A stretch of 22,799 nt of DNA from an uncultured Eubacteriales bacterium (GCA_900551415.1 URWB01000026.1:1-22799); one strand, 5' to 3'. Shown: positions 9,299-17,674, counted from the stretch's first letter. A program made the numbers and translations. The notes: generated from the letters alone by a model not told the origin.

Positions 9299-10756
9299 AT
9301 GAGTAGTTTGAGAGAAGAATGCGGCGTATTTGGCGTATTTTCACCGCAGACCTCGGATGTAGCAAGCACTGCCTATTACGGACTGTTCGCCCTGCAGCAC
9401 CGCGGGCAGGAGTCCTGTGGGATTGTGGTCAACGATGACGGCATCTTTCAATCCTATAAAGATACCGGACTGGTCAACGATGTGTTTACCCCGCAGATCC
9501 TGGCAAAGCTTGGCGAGGGGAATATGGCGGTCGGGCATGTGCGCTACGGCACAACAGGCGGCAATGACCGCAGCAACGCGCAGCCGATCGTCGTGAATCA
9601 TATCAAGGGCCGCATGGCGCTGGCGCACAACGGCAATATCGTAAACTGCGAGCAGCTCCGGCGCGAACTGGAGCTGGAAGGTTCGATTTTTTCGACCACG
9701 AGTGATACCGAGGTCATTTCCTATATCATCACTAAGGAAAGACTCAAGGCGCCGTCCATCGAACAGGCTGTTAATCAGGCGATGCGGCGTGTCAAAGGCG
9801 CCTACTCTCTGGTTATCATGTCGCCGTCTAAACTCATCGCGGTACGCGATGCGCACGGTTTCCGTCCTCTTTGCTACGGTAAGACCGAGGATGGACGTTA
9901 TGTTGTCGCCTCCGAAAGCTGCGCCCTGGATGCGGTCAGCGCGAAATTTATCCGCGATATCCGGCCGGGCGAGATCGTCGTCTTTGATCAGGACGGCGCA
10001 CGTTCGATCACAGACCACTGCGGTGAGGCGGACGGTTCCCTCTGTGTGTTCGAATATATCTATTTCGCACGTCCGGATTCCGTCATTGATGGCTGCAGCG
10101 TGCATAACGCGCGGATGCGCGCGGGCGCGTTTTTGGCGCTCGAACATCCGGTGCAGGCAGATGTCGTTATCGGCGTGCCGGATTCCGGTCTGGACGCGGC
10201 GGTAGGCTATGCGAAACAGGCGGGAATTCCTTATGAGATTGGCTTTATCAAGAATAAGTATATCGGCAGAACCTTCATCCAGCCGGGGCAAAAGAGCCGC
10301 GAGGACAAGGTCAAGATCAAGCTGAACCCCATCGCGGACGTCGTGCGGGGCAAACGAATCGTGATGATCGATGATTCCATCGTGCGCGGCACGACCAGCG
10401 CGCGCATCGTCAAGCTGCTGCGCGAGGAAGGCGCGAAGGAGATCCACATGCGTGTCTCCGCCCCGCCGTTTTTGAACCCTTGCTATTACGGTACGGACAT
10501 CGATTCCCGCGAAAATCTGATCGCGGCAAGTCACAGCGTGGAAGAAATCGCTAAAATCATCGGCGTGGATTCTCTCGGCTATCTCAGTGTGGAGAGCGTG
10601 AAGCAGATCGCCAAGGGTCTGCATGGCGCAGGCTACTGCACAGCGTGCTTTAACGGCGACTATCCGACAGAAATCCCGGAAACGACCTCTAAAAATCGCT
10701 TCGAGTCGAAGATCTCGGCGCAGGGAAAGAAGCAAGAATCCGAAGAAAAACTATGA
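9299..10756 (+). CDS. purF: Amidophosphoribosyltransferase (glutamine PRPP amidotransferase)
   Basis: PurF makes 5-phosphoribosylamine from PRPP and glutamine, the first committed step of purine synthesis. The 485-residue protein has a seven-residue propeptide ahead of Cys8 in EECGVFGVF; Cys8 is the expected Ntn-hydrolase nucleophile after processing. The PRPP-binding motif VMIDDSIVRGTTSARIV is near 355-371. Four cysteines (SLC at 249, NPC at 395, CTAC at 447 and 450) match the [4Fe-4S] ligands of the Bacillus-type enzyme, so the protein is probably oxygen sensitive and feedback-inhibited by nucleotides, as in that class. ATG 9299 is chosen because AGGAGG (9288-9293) precedes it by 5 nt; an in-frame GTG at 9284 overlaps the purC stop and would lie upstream of this site. 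The C-terminal tail is charged and lysine/glutamate-rich. No terminator is visible before the convergent CBS gene. Confidence 0.97.
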   Translation: MSSLREECGVFGVFSPQTSDVASTAYYGLFALQHRGQESCGIVVNDDGIFQSYKDTGLVNDVFTPQILAKLGEGNMAVGHVRYGTTGGNDRSNAQPIVVNHIKGRMALAHNGNIVNCEQLRRELELEGSIFSTTSDTEVISYIITKERLKAPSIEQAVNQAMRRVKGAYSLVIMSPSKLIAVRDAHGFRPLCYGKTEDGRYVVASESCALDAVSAKFIRDIRPGEIVVFDQDGARSITDHCGEADGSLCVFEYIYFARPDSVIDGCSVHNARMRAGAFLALEHPVQADVVIGVPDSGLDAAVGYAKQAGIPYEIGFIKNKYIGRTFIQPGQKSREDKVKIKLNPIADVVRGKRIVMIDDSIVRGTTSARIVKLLREEGAKEIHMRVSAPPFLNPCYYGTDIDSRENLIAASHSVEEIAKIIGVDSLGYLSVESVKQIAKGLHGAGYCTACFNGDYPTEIPETTSKNRFESKISAQGKKQESEEKL

Positions 10757-10783
10757 AGTGGAGAAGATGTGCAGCTGGCGCGC

Positions 10784-11182
10784 TCAGCGGTTGCTGATGG
10801 CGTAGAGGATGTGCCCGAGCTCCGCGATATACAGCTTTTTTTTCGCGAGATCCCGCAGGGAAAGCATACCGACCAAACGCTCATTTTCGACGACAGGCAG
10901 ACGGTGCACCGCAAATTCGGAAAATTTCATGGCCGCGTCGCGCAGTTCCTCCCTTGGCGCGGTCGTCACAGGCTGCGTGGTCATGATTTCACCGGCGGTT
11001 TTGGCGAAGCCATCCCGCATGATCACATCGCGGTCGGTGATGACCCCCAGCAGGTGACTCTGCGCGTCGCAAACGGGCACCATACCGACATTTTCGCTGC
11101 GCATACAGGCAATGACAGCGCTCACGGGGTCTTCCGGCTTGACGGAAGTGATATAGGATGACATCAGGTCCTTGACGAACAT
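10784..11182 (-). CDS. Small protein with a tandem CBS-domain pair
   Basis: The 132-residue protein is nothing but two CBS domains, a Bateman module. The first spans about 1-60, with VGMVPVCD and LLGVITDRDVI. The second spans about 64-125, with HRLPVVEN and LVGMLSLRDLA. Such modules usually bind adenine nucleotides, S-adenosylmethionine or cyclic dinucleotides and act as energy or ligand sensors. No catalytic or transport domain is fused, so the partner is unknown. The start is supported by AAGGAGG (11191-11197 on the minus strand), 8 nt from the ATG. It converges on purF with a 27-bp gap. A role linked to nucleotide levels is tempting from the neighbour but is inference only. Confidence 0.85.
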   Translation of the reverse strand: MFVKDLMSSYITSVKPEDPVSAVIACMRSENVGMVPVCDAQSHLLGVITDRDVIMRDGFAKTAGEIMTTQPVTTAPREELRDAAMKFSEFAVHRLPVVENERLVGMLSLRDLAKKKLYIAELGHILYAISNR

Positions 11183-11245
11183 AAGGGAAACCTCCTTGTG
11201 GGATGCGCGATCAGTAGATCAGTACAAGATAACGATACGAAAACG

Positions 11246-11271
11246 AAAAGACGCTTCGCGGCGTCTTTTTT
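11246..11271 (-). terminator. Bidirectional rho-independent terminator between the trk operon and the CBS gene
   Basis: AAAAGACGC (11246-11254) and GCGTCTTTT (11261-11269) form a symmetric hairpin with a 6-nt loop. There is a T-run on the plus strand and a T-rich stretch on the minus strand. It most plausibly ends minus-strand transcripts from the trkH genes, about 200 nt after their last stop, and insulates the CBS gene. Confidence 0.7.
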
Positions 11272-11472
11272 GATTACATAGGAAATATCGCTTGCGATGT
11301 TTCCGGAATATTGACAAAAGTACCTTGCAAAGCGGCGCTTTTGAATGAGCGCCATATGTGCATAGAAAGCTGTATTTTGTTAGGCACACCTTTGTCTTTT
11401 GTTTTTTGCCGCTGTGTATAGGATTCGCGGCAAAGGCGATTTTTATGCGTGCCGTGTGGCAGGCAGAAAGGA
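11272..11472 (-). other. Gene-free, hairpin-rich region downstream of the trk operon
   Basis: I see no convincing gene here. Three inverted repeats stand out: 11281-11291 with 11294-11304 (GGAAATATCGC type), GGCGCT 11334-11339 with AGCGCC 11348-11353, and TTTGCCGC 11405-11412 with GCGGCAAA 11427-11434. None has a proper T-tract, so they are not simple terminators. The region may be a structured 3' untranslated segment of the trk mRNA or may hold a small RNA. Confidence 0.4.
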
Positions 11473-12945
11473 TCAGAGAGCTTTCGCGTGATCCAGACGC
11501 CAGAAGCTCCTGGAGAACAGCAGCAAAATCGCGTAGATTTCCAATCTTCCGGCAATCATCAGGAAGGTCAGAAAAAGCTGCGAGAAGCCGTTAAACATGC
11601 CGAAATATCCGCTGCATCCCGGTGTACCGAGCGCCATGCCGGTGTTGGTGAAGATGGCGAGCGTCGTCGTAATCGTCGTTTCCAGATCGAAATTGTTCCA
11701 TGACAGAACCAGACAGGAAAAGAAAAATACCCCAAAAAACAGCAGGATATGCGTGGTAATCGCGGAAACCTTATCCGCGGACAGCGCTTTGCCGTCAACG
11801 ACAACCGCCTTGACCGCGTTCGGATGAATCTGCTTGAAAATGCCGCGTTTAATCAGCTTAAGCAATACGATGATGCGGATGACCTTGAGGGAGCCGGAGG
11901 TGGACATACAACAACCGCCGACAAACAGCAGGCTGAACAGAACAACAGTCGGAAAGGTCGGCCATTCCGGATAATCACAGACATAGTAGCCGGAGGTGGA
12001 AATAAAGGAGACAACTTGACAGAGTCCGTCCTTGATTGCCTGCCAGAGACTGGAGTAGGTGCCTGTGACCCACAGGGAGAAGGCGATCAGCAGGGTAGCT
12101 GCCGCGATAATCACGCCAAAGATTCGAACCTCAATATTCTTGAAGAGGCTCTGCGGACTGCCGCAAAGCGCAAAATAGTAAAGGGTGTAATTGAGGGACG
12201 AGAGAATCGTGAACAGCATGACCACCGCGCGAATATAGGTGGAGGTGAAGGCTGCCGCGTTGCTCGAAGTGATCACTAACCCCGCGGTACTAATACTGCT
12301 GAAGGTATTGATCAGCGCGTCAAACGGAGAGAGCGGCCCCAGCGCGAGCAGGAGGAATTCTGCCGCCGAAAAACTGATATAGGTCAGATAGAGAAATTTT
12401 CCCGTATCCGAAAAGTGACCGCCGATTTTTTCGAGGCTTGGACCGGTGGCTTCCGCGGAAGCAATCGACTGTCCGCTGATGCCCAGGACCGGAAAGATGG
12501 AAACCAAAAGCACAAGGATTCCCATGCCGCCCAGCCAGTTGGAAACCGCCTTCCAGAGCAAAAGACAGCGAGGAAGCTCATCCAGCGCGAATACGGTGCA
12601 GCCGGTTGTCGTAAAACCGGCGACGGATTCAAAATAGCAACTGATGAAGGAATAATCTTTGCCGCAGTAATAAAAAGGGAAAGCCCCGATAAAAGAGCAG
12701 AAAATCCAACTCAGACAGGCAATCAGGTGGCCTTCATGAAAATGCAGTTTGATTTTGTCGAAGTGCATCTGTGTCAGAATGATGAAGCCGATACAGATGC
12801 AAAAAATACTGACAGTAAAAAGGGGAGAGGCTGCCTGCCATTCCCGAAAGTGGAGTCCAACTACAGCGCAGGGCAGCATAAACAGCCCTTCTAAAAGCGT
12901 GAGAACTCCCAATATTTTGATCAGTACGCGAAGATTGATATGCAT
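11473..12945 (-). CDS. trkH: TrkH-family potassium uptake subunit, divergent paralogue
   Basis: This is a 490-residue integral membrane protein of the TrkH/TrkG/KtrB family, built from four membrane-pore-membrane repeats. Pore loops are visible at FTTTG (111-115), STAGL (219-223), STSGY (316-320) and NTGMALG (434-440). The family signatures NWLGGMGILV and FPVLGISGQ follow loop 1. Loop 4 departs from the usual GxxGPG pattern seen in the upstream paralogue, and the segment after loop 3 reads GGCCMSTSGSLK rather than GGSSSSTSGGVK. It may therefore differ in ion selectivity or gating. The ATG lies 12 nt after the stop of the upstream trkH. Its ribosome site (AGGGG) is immediately after that stop, so translation is probably coupled. 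It is the last gene of the trkA-trkH-trkH operon. Family assignment is firm; the exact ion specificity is not. Confidence 0.93.
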   Translation of the reverse strand: MHINLRVLIKILGVLTLLEGLFMLPCAVVGLHFREWQAASPLFTVSIFCICIGFIILTQMHFDKIKLHFHEGHLIACLSWIFCSFIGAFPFYYCGKDYSFISCYFESVAGFTTTGCTVFALDELPRCLLLWKAVSNWLGGMGILVLLVSIFPVLGISGQSIASAEATGPSLEKIGGHFSDTGKFLYLTYISFSAAEFLLLALGPLSPFDALINTFSSISTAGLVITSSNAAAFTSTYIRAVVMLFTILSSLNYTLYYFALCGSPQSLFKNIEVRIFGVIIAAATLLIAFSLWVTGTYSSLWQAIKDGLCQVVSFISTSGYYVCDYPEWPTFPTVVLFSLLFVGGCCMSTSGSLKVIRIIVLLKLIKRGIFKQIHPNAVKAVVVDGKALSADKVSAITTHILLFFGVFFFSCLVLSWNNFDLETTITTTLAIFTNTGMALGTPGCSGYFGMFNGFSQLFLTFLMIAGRLEIYAILLLFSRSFWRLDHAKAL

Positions 12946-12957
12946 GCCAAAGCCCCT

Positions 12958-14433
12958 TTACTTTGTTTTGTTTGAATTCCAATAGTAGCGCGAAAACAGC
13001 GCGAAAACCGTAATCAGCTCCAGTCTGCCGGCCAGCATTAAAAAGCCGCATACGACCGTCGAAAAATCCGACAGGATGGAGAAGTTACAAGTCGGTCCAA
13101 GCAGGTGGAAGCCGGGTCCGATATTTCCCACACAGGTGGCAACCGCCGAAAAGGTGGATATAAAGTCCAGATTATCGACGGAAACCAGCAGGGTGCCGAC
13201 AAAAATGACCGCGATATAGGTCAAGACGAAGTTCGTGATTTTGATGACAACCTCGGTCGGCAGCTCTGTGTCGTTGAGCGTGATCGGCACGATCCGGTTC
13301 GGATGCAGGCGCAGAGAAAAACTCCTGCGGATCAGCTTCAAACAGATCAAAACGCGGACGCATTTGACACCGCCGGAGGTCGACGAGGAACTGCCTCCAA
13401 AAAAGAACAGACACAGGAGGACCATCTTCGAAAAGGTCGGCCAAAGGTCGTAGTCCGCGGTCATATAGCCGGTCGTCGTTATGATGGAAACAATTTGAAA
13501 CGCGCTGTCCAGCAGAGAACGAAGCGGATCTTGAAAGTGTGAAAAAACCTGATTCGCCGCGAAAACCAGCAGGGTGGCTACTCCGATAATCGCGAGATAA
13601 AAACGGTTTTCCTCATCGCGCAGGAGGGCAGCCAGTCCGCGCTTGCGAGTCATGGTCAGATAAAGCAGATTGAAATTTGTTCCTGCCAGAATCATGAACA
13701 GCAGAATGACAATCTGAATATACGGACTGTCAAAATGCGCGATACTGTTGTTATAATTGGAGAATCCGCCGGTTCCGATCGTGCCGAAGCTGTGGAGGAA
13801 CGCGTCAAAAAAATTCATGCCGCCGAGTTTGAGCAGCAGCACCTCCGCTAGCGTAAAGACCAGGTAGAGCAGGTAGAGATTGCGGGCGGTATCCGAAAAA
13901 TGCGCCGTCAGCTTGTCCTTGGTCGGACCCGGTGTTTCCGCGTTGGCCGCGATCTGTCCGCTGATACCCAGCACCGGCAGCAGCGCCATCACGAAGACGA
14001 CGATGCCCATACCGCCGAGCCAGTGCGTGAAGGAACGCCAAAAAAGCAGGGAGTTTGGCATGGCCTCGATGTCGGTCAGAATGGAAGCGCCTGTGGTAGT
14101 GAAGCCGGAGCAGGACTCGAAAAATGCATCCGCCGCCGATGGAATCGCGCCGGAAAGCCAAAAGGGCAGCGCGCCGATGACGGAGCAGAGCAGCCAGCTG
14201 ACAGACACCACAAGAAAGCCATCCCGGACTTTCATTTTTTCCCGAGAAGGTTTGCAGAATTGTCTGATGATCAATCCGAAACTGAGGCATACGAGCAAAA
14301 CAATCGCGAATGCCCTGGCGGAACTGTTTTCATGGTAATACACCGCTTGGATAAACGGTATCAGCATTGAGGCGGCCAGCACCAGAAGCATCGCGCCTTG
14401 AATGCGGACCGTATTTTGAAATCTCGTGCCCAT
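12958..14433 (-). CDS. trkH: TrkH-family potassium uptake subunit, canonical copy
   Basis: This 491-residue membrane protein should form the potassium-conducting pore that the TrkA protein encoded just upstream gates. The four filter loops are canonical: FTTTG (111-115), GTGGF (220-224), TTTGY (319-323) and GNIGPG (436-441). HWLGGMGIVV and LPVLGISGQ are conserved. I prefer the ATG ending at 14433, because AAAGGA lies about 5 nt upstream. An in-frame ATG six codons earlier (14451) has its AGGA only 2 nt away. The trkA stop lies at 14462, leaving a gap of 11-29 nt depending on the start, so the three genes form one operon. The copy following it at 11473 is a divergent paralogue in tandem. Confidence 0.95.
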   Translation of the reverse strand: MGTRFQNTVRIQGAMLLVLAASMLIPFIQAVYYHENSSARAFAIVLLVCLSFGLIIRQFCKPSREKMKVRDGFLVVSVSWLLCSVIGALPFWLSGAIPSAADAFFESCSGFTTTGASILTDIEAMPNSLLFWRSFTHWLGGMGIVVFVMALLPVLGISGQIAANAETPGPTKDKLTAHFSDTARNLYLLYLVFTLAEVLLLKLGGMNFFDAFLHSFGTIGTGGFSNYNNSIAHFDSPYIQIVILLFMILAGTNFNLLYLTMTRKRGLAALLRDEENRFYLAIIGVATLLVFAANQVFSHFQDPLRSLLDSAFQIVSIITTTGYMTADYDLWPTFSKMVLLCLFFFGGSSSSTSGGVKCVRVLICLKLIRRSFSLRLHPNRIVPITLNDTELPTEVVIKITNFVLTYIAVIFVGTLLVSVDNLDFISTFSAVATCVGNIGPGFHLLGPTCNFSILSDFSTVVCGFLMLAGRLELITVFALFSRYYWNSNKTK

Positions 14434-14461
14434 GCTTGTCCTTTCCTGCATTGTCCTATGT

Positions 14462-15823
14462 TTATCTTAAAAAACCGCGCTTGACGGTCATCAGCTTTTC
14501 GAGCTCGCCGATGTCCGAAAGCAGACAGAAAATCGTGACCTTGTCGTCTTCGTGAATCATCGTCTGCCCGTTCGGAATGATGACATTGTTGCCGCGGTGA
14601 ATCGCGGCGATCAAAACCCCGTCAGGCAGCTGAATCTGCGCGAGTGGAACGTTGGCGAGCTTCATGTCGTTGGTCGCGATAATTTCCATGATTTCCGCCT
14701 GTCCCTGGATCAGCAGGGAGGAAATAATACGTTTGGAGCCCTGGATATAGCGCAGAATCGTGCTGGCGACAATGTCCAGTGGGTTCAGCACCATATCGAT
14801 ACCCATCTGCTCGATGAGGTCCTTGTAGCTTTCGCGGCTGACCTTGGAAATGACGTCCTCGACCTTAACCTGCTTGGCAATCAGCGCGAGCAGAAGATTT
14901 TCTTCGTCGAGACCGGTCGCAGCAATGAAGGCATCCATCTCTTCGAGATTTTCTTCTTCCAGCAGCGCCTGATCGGTCGCGTCGCCATGCAGCACCATGA
15001 CATCGTCAAGATGCGTGGAAAGGTAATAGCAGCGATTCTTGTCCTTTTCGATGATCTTGACGGCGATACCAAATTCCGAGAGGCGTTTCGCCAGATAAAA
15101 TCCGGTTTTACCGCCGCCCGCGATCATGACTTTTTGCAGATCGGTATATTTGCCGCGCTCGTAGACGCGGTTGTGCAGCTCGGTAATTTCATTCTTTTCG
15201 CCGATCAGGTAGAGGGTATCGTGATCCTCAACGATGGTGTCGCCATGCGGAATGATGATCTTACCGTTTCTGGAAATCGCTACGATCAGCATGTTCGGCA
15301 AAAGATTCGGCACCTGCCGCATGGTGAGGTTGATCAGGCGGCTCATTCTGCGGACATTGAACTGGACCATGGCAACCTTGCCGCTGGTAAAGATACCGTT
15401 GGTCAGTGTGTATTTTTCGACCAGATACTTGTAGATCTCGAGCGTGATGGACAGATCCGGATTGACAATGTGGTCGATATTGAGGGTTTCCTTGATAAAA
15501 TCGATCTGATTCATGTGCTCCGGATCGCGTACGCGCGCGATGACCTTGGAACAGCCCATCTTTTTGGCGAAGGACGCGATGATCATGTTCTTCTCATCGC
15601 TGTCCGTACAGGCGATGAGAAAATCAAAGGTATTGATGTCATTGCGTCTGAGCAGGCTGACCTGCTTGGCATCGCCGACGACGGTCAGTACATCGTACTG
15701 ATGGGAAATGCGATTGATGATCGCTTCGTTTTTATCTATGATGGTGATCGAGTGATTGCCTCCGGCTAGCGCGTTGGTCACTTTCATACCAAGCTTGCCG
15801 GCACCGACGATGGCTATTTTCAT
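14462..15823 (-). CDS. trkA: Trk potassium uptake regulatory subunit TrkA
   Basis: TrkA is the cytosolic ring subunit that binds NAD(H) or ATP/ADP and gates TrkH. The 453-residue protein has the doubled architecture RCK_N-RCK_C-RCK_N-RCK_C. The first Rossmann motif is GAGKLG (7-12), followed by an acidic IIDK strand end. The second is GGGKTG near residue 233, followed by IIEKDK. Each half ends in a beta-rich RCK_C module (IIIPHGDTIVEDHDTLYLIG and VIIPNGQTMIHEDDKVTIFC). Length and layout match full TrkA rather than single-domain KtrA. The ATG has AGGAGG (15829-15834 on the minus strand) 5 nt away. It heads an operon with two trkH genes. The region upstream is too short and shows no recognisable cyclic-di-AMP (ydaO-type) riboswitch. 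No clear minus-strand promoter could be assigned. Confidence 0.96.
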   Translation of the reverse strand: MKIAIVGAGKLGMKVTNALAGGNHSITIIDKNEAIINRISHQYDVLTVVGDAKQVSLLRRNDINTFDFLIACTDSDEKNMIIASFAKKMGCSKVIARVRDPEHMNQIDFIKETLNIDHIVNPDLSITLEIYKYLVEKYTLTNGIFTSGKVAMVQFNVRRMSRLINLTMRQVPNLLPNMLIVAISRNGKIIIPHGDTIVEDHDTLYLIGEKNEITELHNRVYERGKYTDLQKVMIAGGGKTGFYLAKRLSEFGIAVKIIEKDKNRCYYLSTHLDDVMVLHGDATDQALLEEENLEEMDAFIAATGLDEENLLLALIAKQVKVEDVISKVSRESYKDLIEQMGIDMVLNPLDIVASTILRYIQGSKRIISSLLIQGQAEIMEIIATNDMKLANVPLAQIQLPDGVLIAAIHRGNNVIIPNGQTMIHEDDKVTIFCLLSDIGELEKLMTVKRGFLR

Positions 15824-15961
15824 GAGAACCTCCTATATTGCTTCATTGGTATATTATCAAAACACGTTTTCGATTATTTTGCAAGCAAAAAAAATGTTAA
15901 GAAACTACAAGCGGCAACAAGTGTAAACACCACGAATATATTCTAACATATTATTTATAAT

Positions 15962-15990
15962 TTGCAAGTCATTGCCGTTTCGTGTACAAT
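15962..15990 (+). promoter_or_regulatory. Promoter of the MBL-fold hydrolase/HAD operon
   Basis: TTGCAA (15962-15967), a 17-bp spacer and TACAAT (15985-15990) form a reasonable sigma-A-type promoter in the 227-bp divergent region shared with trkA. The leader would be about 54 nt. Confidence 0.55.
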
Positions 15991-16050
15991 AGAAAATATG
16001 CGAGATAGTGTTAAATCGCTGAAAAAATGAAGAAGGGACGAAACAAGCTT

Positions 16051-16644
16051 ATGAAAATCAAGCGTTTGGTCGGCGGAAGTCTGGAGAGCAACGGCTATAT
16101 CATCAGCCGCGCGCGCGGCGGCAGCTGTTATGTCATTGATCCGGGCTATGAGCCGAAACGGTTTATCACGTATATAGAAGAGGAAGAACTGCGCGTGCTG
16201 GGCGTAATTTTGACCCATCACCATCACGATCATGTGGGCGGCGCGGAAAAACTGCGCGATTATTTTAGCTGTCCGGTCATGATGCACGAGCAGGACGCGT
16301 TTCTCTATCGACGTCCGGTGGACAGACTGCTGCGAGACGGAGACGAGCTTGATCTGGATGGGGAGACGCTGCGCGTTTACCATACGCCGGGACATACGCG
16401 GGGTTCTATCTGTATTCTGTCAGAAAAGAGCAAGGTGGTATTCACCGGAGATACGATTTTCGATACGGATCTGGGAAGAACAGATCTGCCGGATGGCAGC
16501 CCGCGGGATATGATTCGCTCCTGCAGGGATGTCATCAACAAATGGTCGAACGCGTATACGATTTATCCGGGGCATGACGGCTCCGCGACAATGAAGCAGG
16601 TGCGCCAATATAATCAGGAATTTTTGGATTGCCTGGGGAAATGA
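16051..16644 (+). CDS. Metallo-beta-lactamase-fold hydrolase (glyoxalase II-like)
   Basis: The 197-residue protein carries the metal-binding HxHxDH motif in THHHHDH (His56, His58, Asp60, His61). It also has HTPGHTRGS, the bridging aspartate in FTGDTIFDTDLGRTD, and a final YPGHD. This is the pattern of the GloB/YcbL group of binuclear-metal hydrolases, which usually act on thioesters such as S-lactoylglutathione, but the C-terminal glutathione-binding domain of true GloB is absent. The substrate is therefore unknown. I chose ATG 16051 because the protein then starts MKIKRLVGG, as family members do. An in-frame ATG at 16027 has no ribosome site, while GAAGGGA lies about 12 nt before 16051. The following HAD gene starts 8 nt downstream or overlaps the stop, so both belong to one transcript. 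Confidence 0.88.
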   Translation: MKIKRLVGGSLESNGYIISRARGGSCYVIDPGYEPKRFITYIEEEELRVLGVILTHHHHDHVGGAEKLRDYFSCPVMMHEQDAFLYRRPVDRLLRDGDELDLDGETLRVYHTPGHTRGSICILSEKSKVVFTGDTIFDTDLGRTDLPDGSPRDMIRSCRDVINKWSNAYTIYPGHDGSATMKQVRQYNQEFLDCLGK

Positions 16645-16652
16645 GGAAATAC

Positions 16653-17615
16653 ATGAAAAGGAAGAACAAGGCGAAAACCGAGACCGCAAGTTCCGGTCCG
16701 GTTTACGGCGGCGACTTTGATTTTGATACGATCCGCATGATCGCGCTGGATCTGGACGGCACAACCCTGACACGAAGCGGGCTGACTCGCAGAACGAAGG
16801 AAACCTTAGAGGAGGCGATCCGCCGCGGCATTCAGGTGGTGATCGCGACCGGACGTGTGTATGCTTCGCTGCCGGAGCCGGTAAAAAAGCTGCAGGGGCT
16901 GCGGTACATCATCACCTCCAACGGCGCGCATATTTCGGATGCGGCGACCGGAGAGATTCTTTACTCCGATTGCATGGACCCGAAGGCAGTGGACGAAGTT
17001 TTAACGATTCTGCCGCGGGAGCCGTATCCGGTGGAGGTATTTACCGGAGGGAAAGCCTATATCGCCCGCAGCGTGTATGAGGATCTCGCGGAGAACGGCT
17101 CAGACTTTATGAGTGTAAAGTATGTGATGCGGACCCGAACGCCTGTGGACGATATTTATGAGCTGATGCGGGAACACAAAAATGCGATTGAAAACATCAA
17201 TGTGCATTTTCCGGAGCAGACCGCGCGCATTCGCATGTGGGAAAGATTCGCGAAGCTGCCGCGCATGACGGTGACTTCCTCCACACACCATAATATCGAA
17301 ATCGGCGGCGTGACAACCAGCAAAGCCCGCGCGCTCGCGGAAATTTGCGGCAAACTGGGATTGGAATTATCGCATGTGATGGCATTCGGTGACAGTCCCA
17401 ACGATCTGGCGATGCTCGAAGAATGCGGGTTTGGCGTGGCGATGGGGAACGCCACCGAGGACATCAAAACGGCGGCCGATTTTGTGACGATTACCAATGA
17501 AGAGGAGGGAGTTGCTTATACCGTCCGCACCCTGCTTTTCCACGAAAAGGACGGTGCGCCTGCGCGCGTGTCGCCGCGTGAACGCCTGCGCGCGTGGCTG
17601 AGGCGGGGAAAGTAA
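16653..17615 (+). CDS. Cof-type HAD-superfamily phosphatase
   Basis: Haloacid dehalogenase hydrolases of the Cof/IIB type dephosphorylate small phosphorylated metabolites, often sugar phosphates or cofactors. Motif I is ALDLDGTTLT with the nucleophile Asp33 and acid/base Asp35. Motif II is in VVIATGR. Motif IV is GDSPNDLAML with Asp247 and Asp251. The middle section is the type IIB cap. The protein has 320 residues, with a basic N-terminal extension of about 25 residues before the catalytic strand and an Arg-rich C-terminal tail, both longer than is usual. ATG 16653 is chosen because AGGA lies 5 nt upstream. An ATG at 16641 overlapping the preceding stop (ATGA) is possible. It is co-transcribed with the metallo-hydrolase. 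The specific substrate cannot be told from sequence. Confidence 0.9.
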   Translation: MKRKNKAKTETASSGPVYGGDFDFDTIRMIALDLDGTTLTRSGLTRRTKETLEEAIRRGIQVVIATGRVYASLPEPVKKLQGLRYIITSNGAHISDAATGEILYSDCMDPKAVDEVLTILPREPYPVEVFTGGKAYIARSVYEDLAENGSDFMSVKYVMRTRTPVDDIYELMREHKNAIENINVHFPEQTARIRMWERFAKLPRMTVTSSTHHNIEIGGVTTSKARALAEICGKLGLELSHVMAFGDSPNDLAMLEECGFGVAMGNATEDIKTAADFVTITNEEEGVAYTVRTLLFHEKDGAPARVSPRERLRAWLRRGK

Positions 17616-17674
17616 AGGCGTATAGCGCCTGACGACTCCTGCGTGATTTTTTCTGTGAGAAGTGAAAAACTGAC

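Noticed and set aside
9341..10735. 464-codon open frame antisense to purF
   Set aside because: It mirrors a certain gene exactly, has no ribosome site or recognisable family, and arises from the codon bias of purF (high G/C at third positions removes antisense stops).
14552..15769. 405-codon open frame antisense to trkA
   Set aside because: trkA is unmistakable on the minus strand. The antisense product looks like a low-complexity mirror with many Asp/His/Arg residues and has no family resemblance.
15824..16050. Possible c-di-AMP (ydaO-type) riboswitch before trkA
   Set aside because: Potassium genes often carry one, so I looked, but the AT-rich divergent region shows no matching paired helices or conserved core and also contains the opposing promoter.
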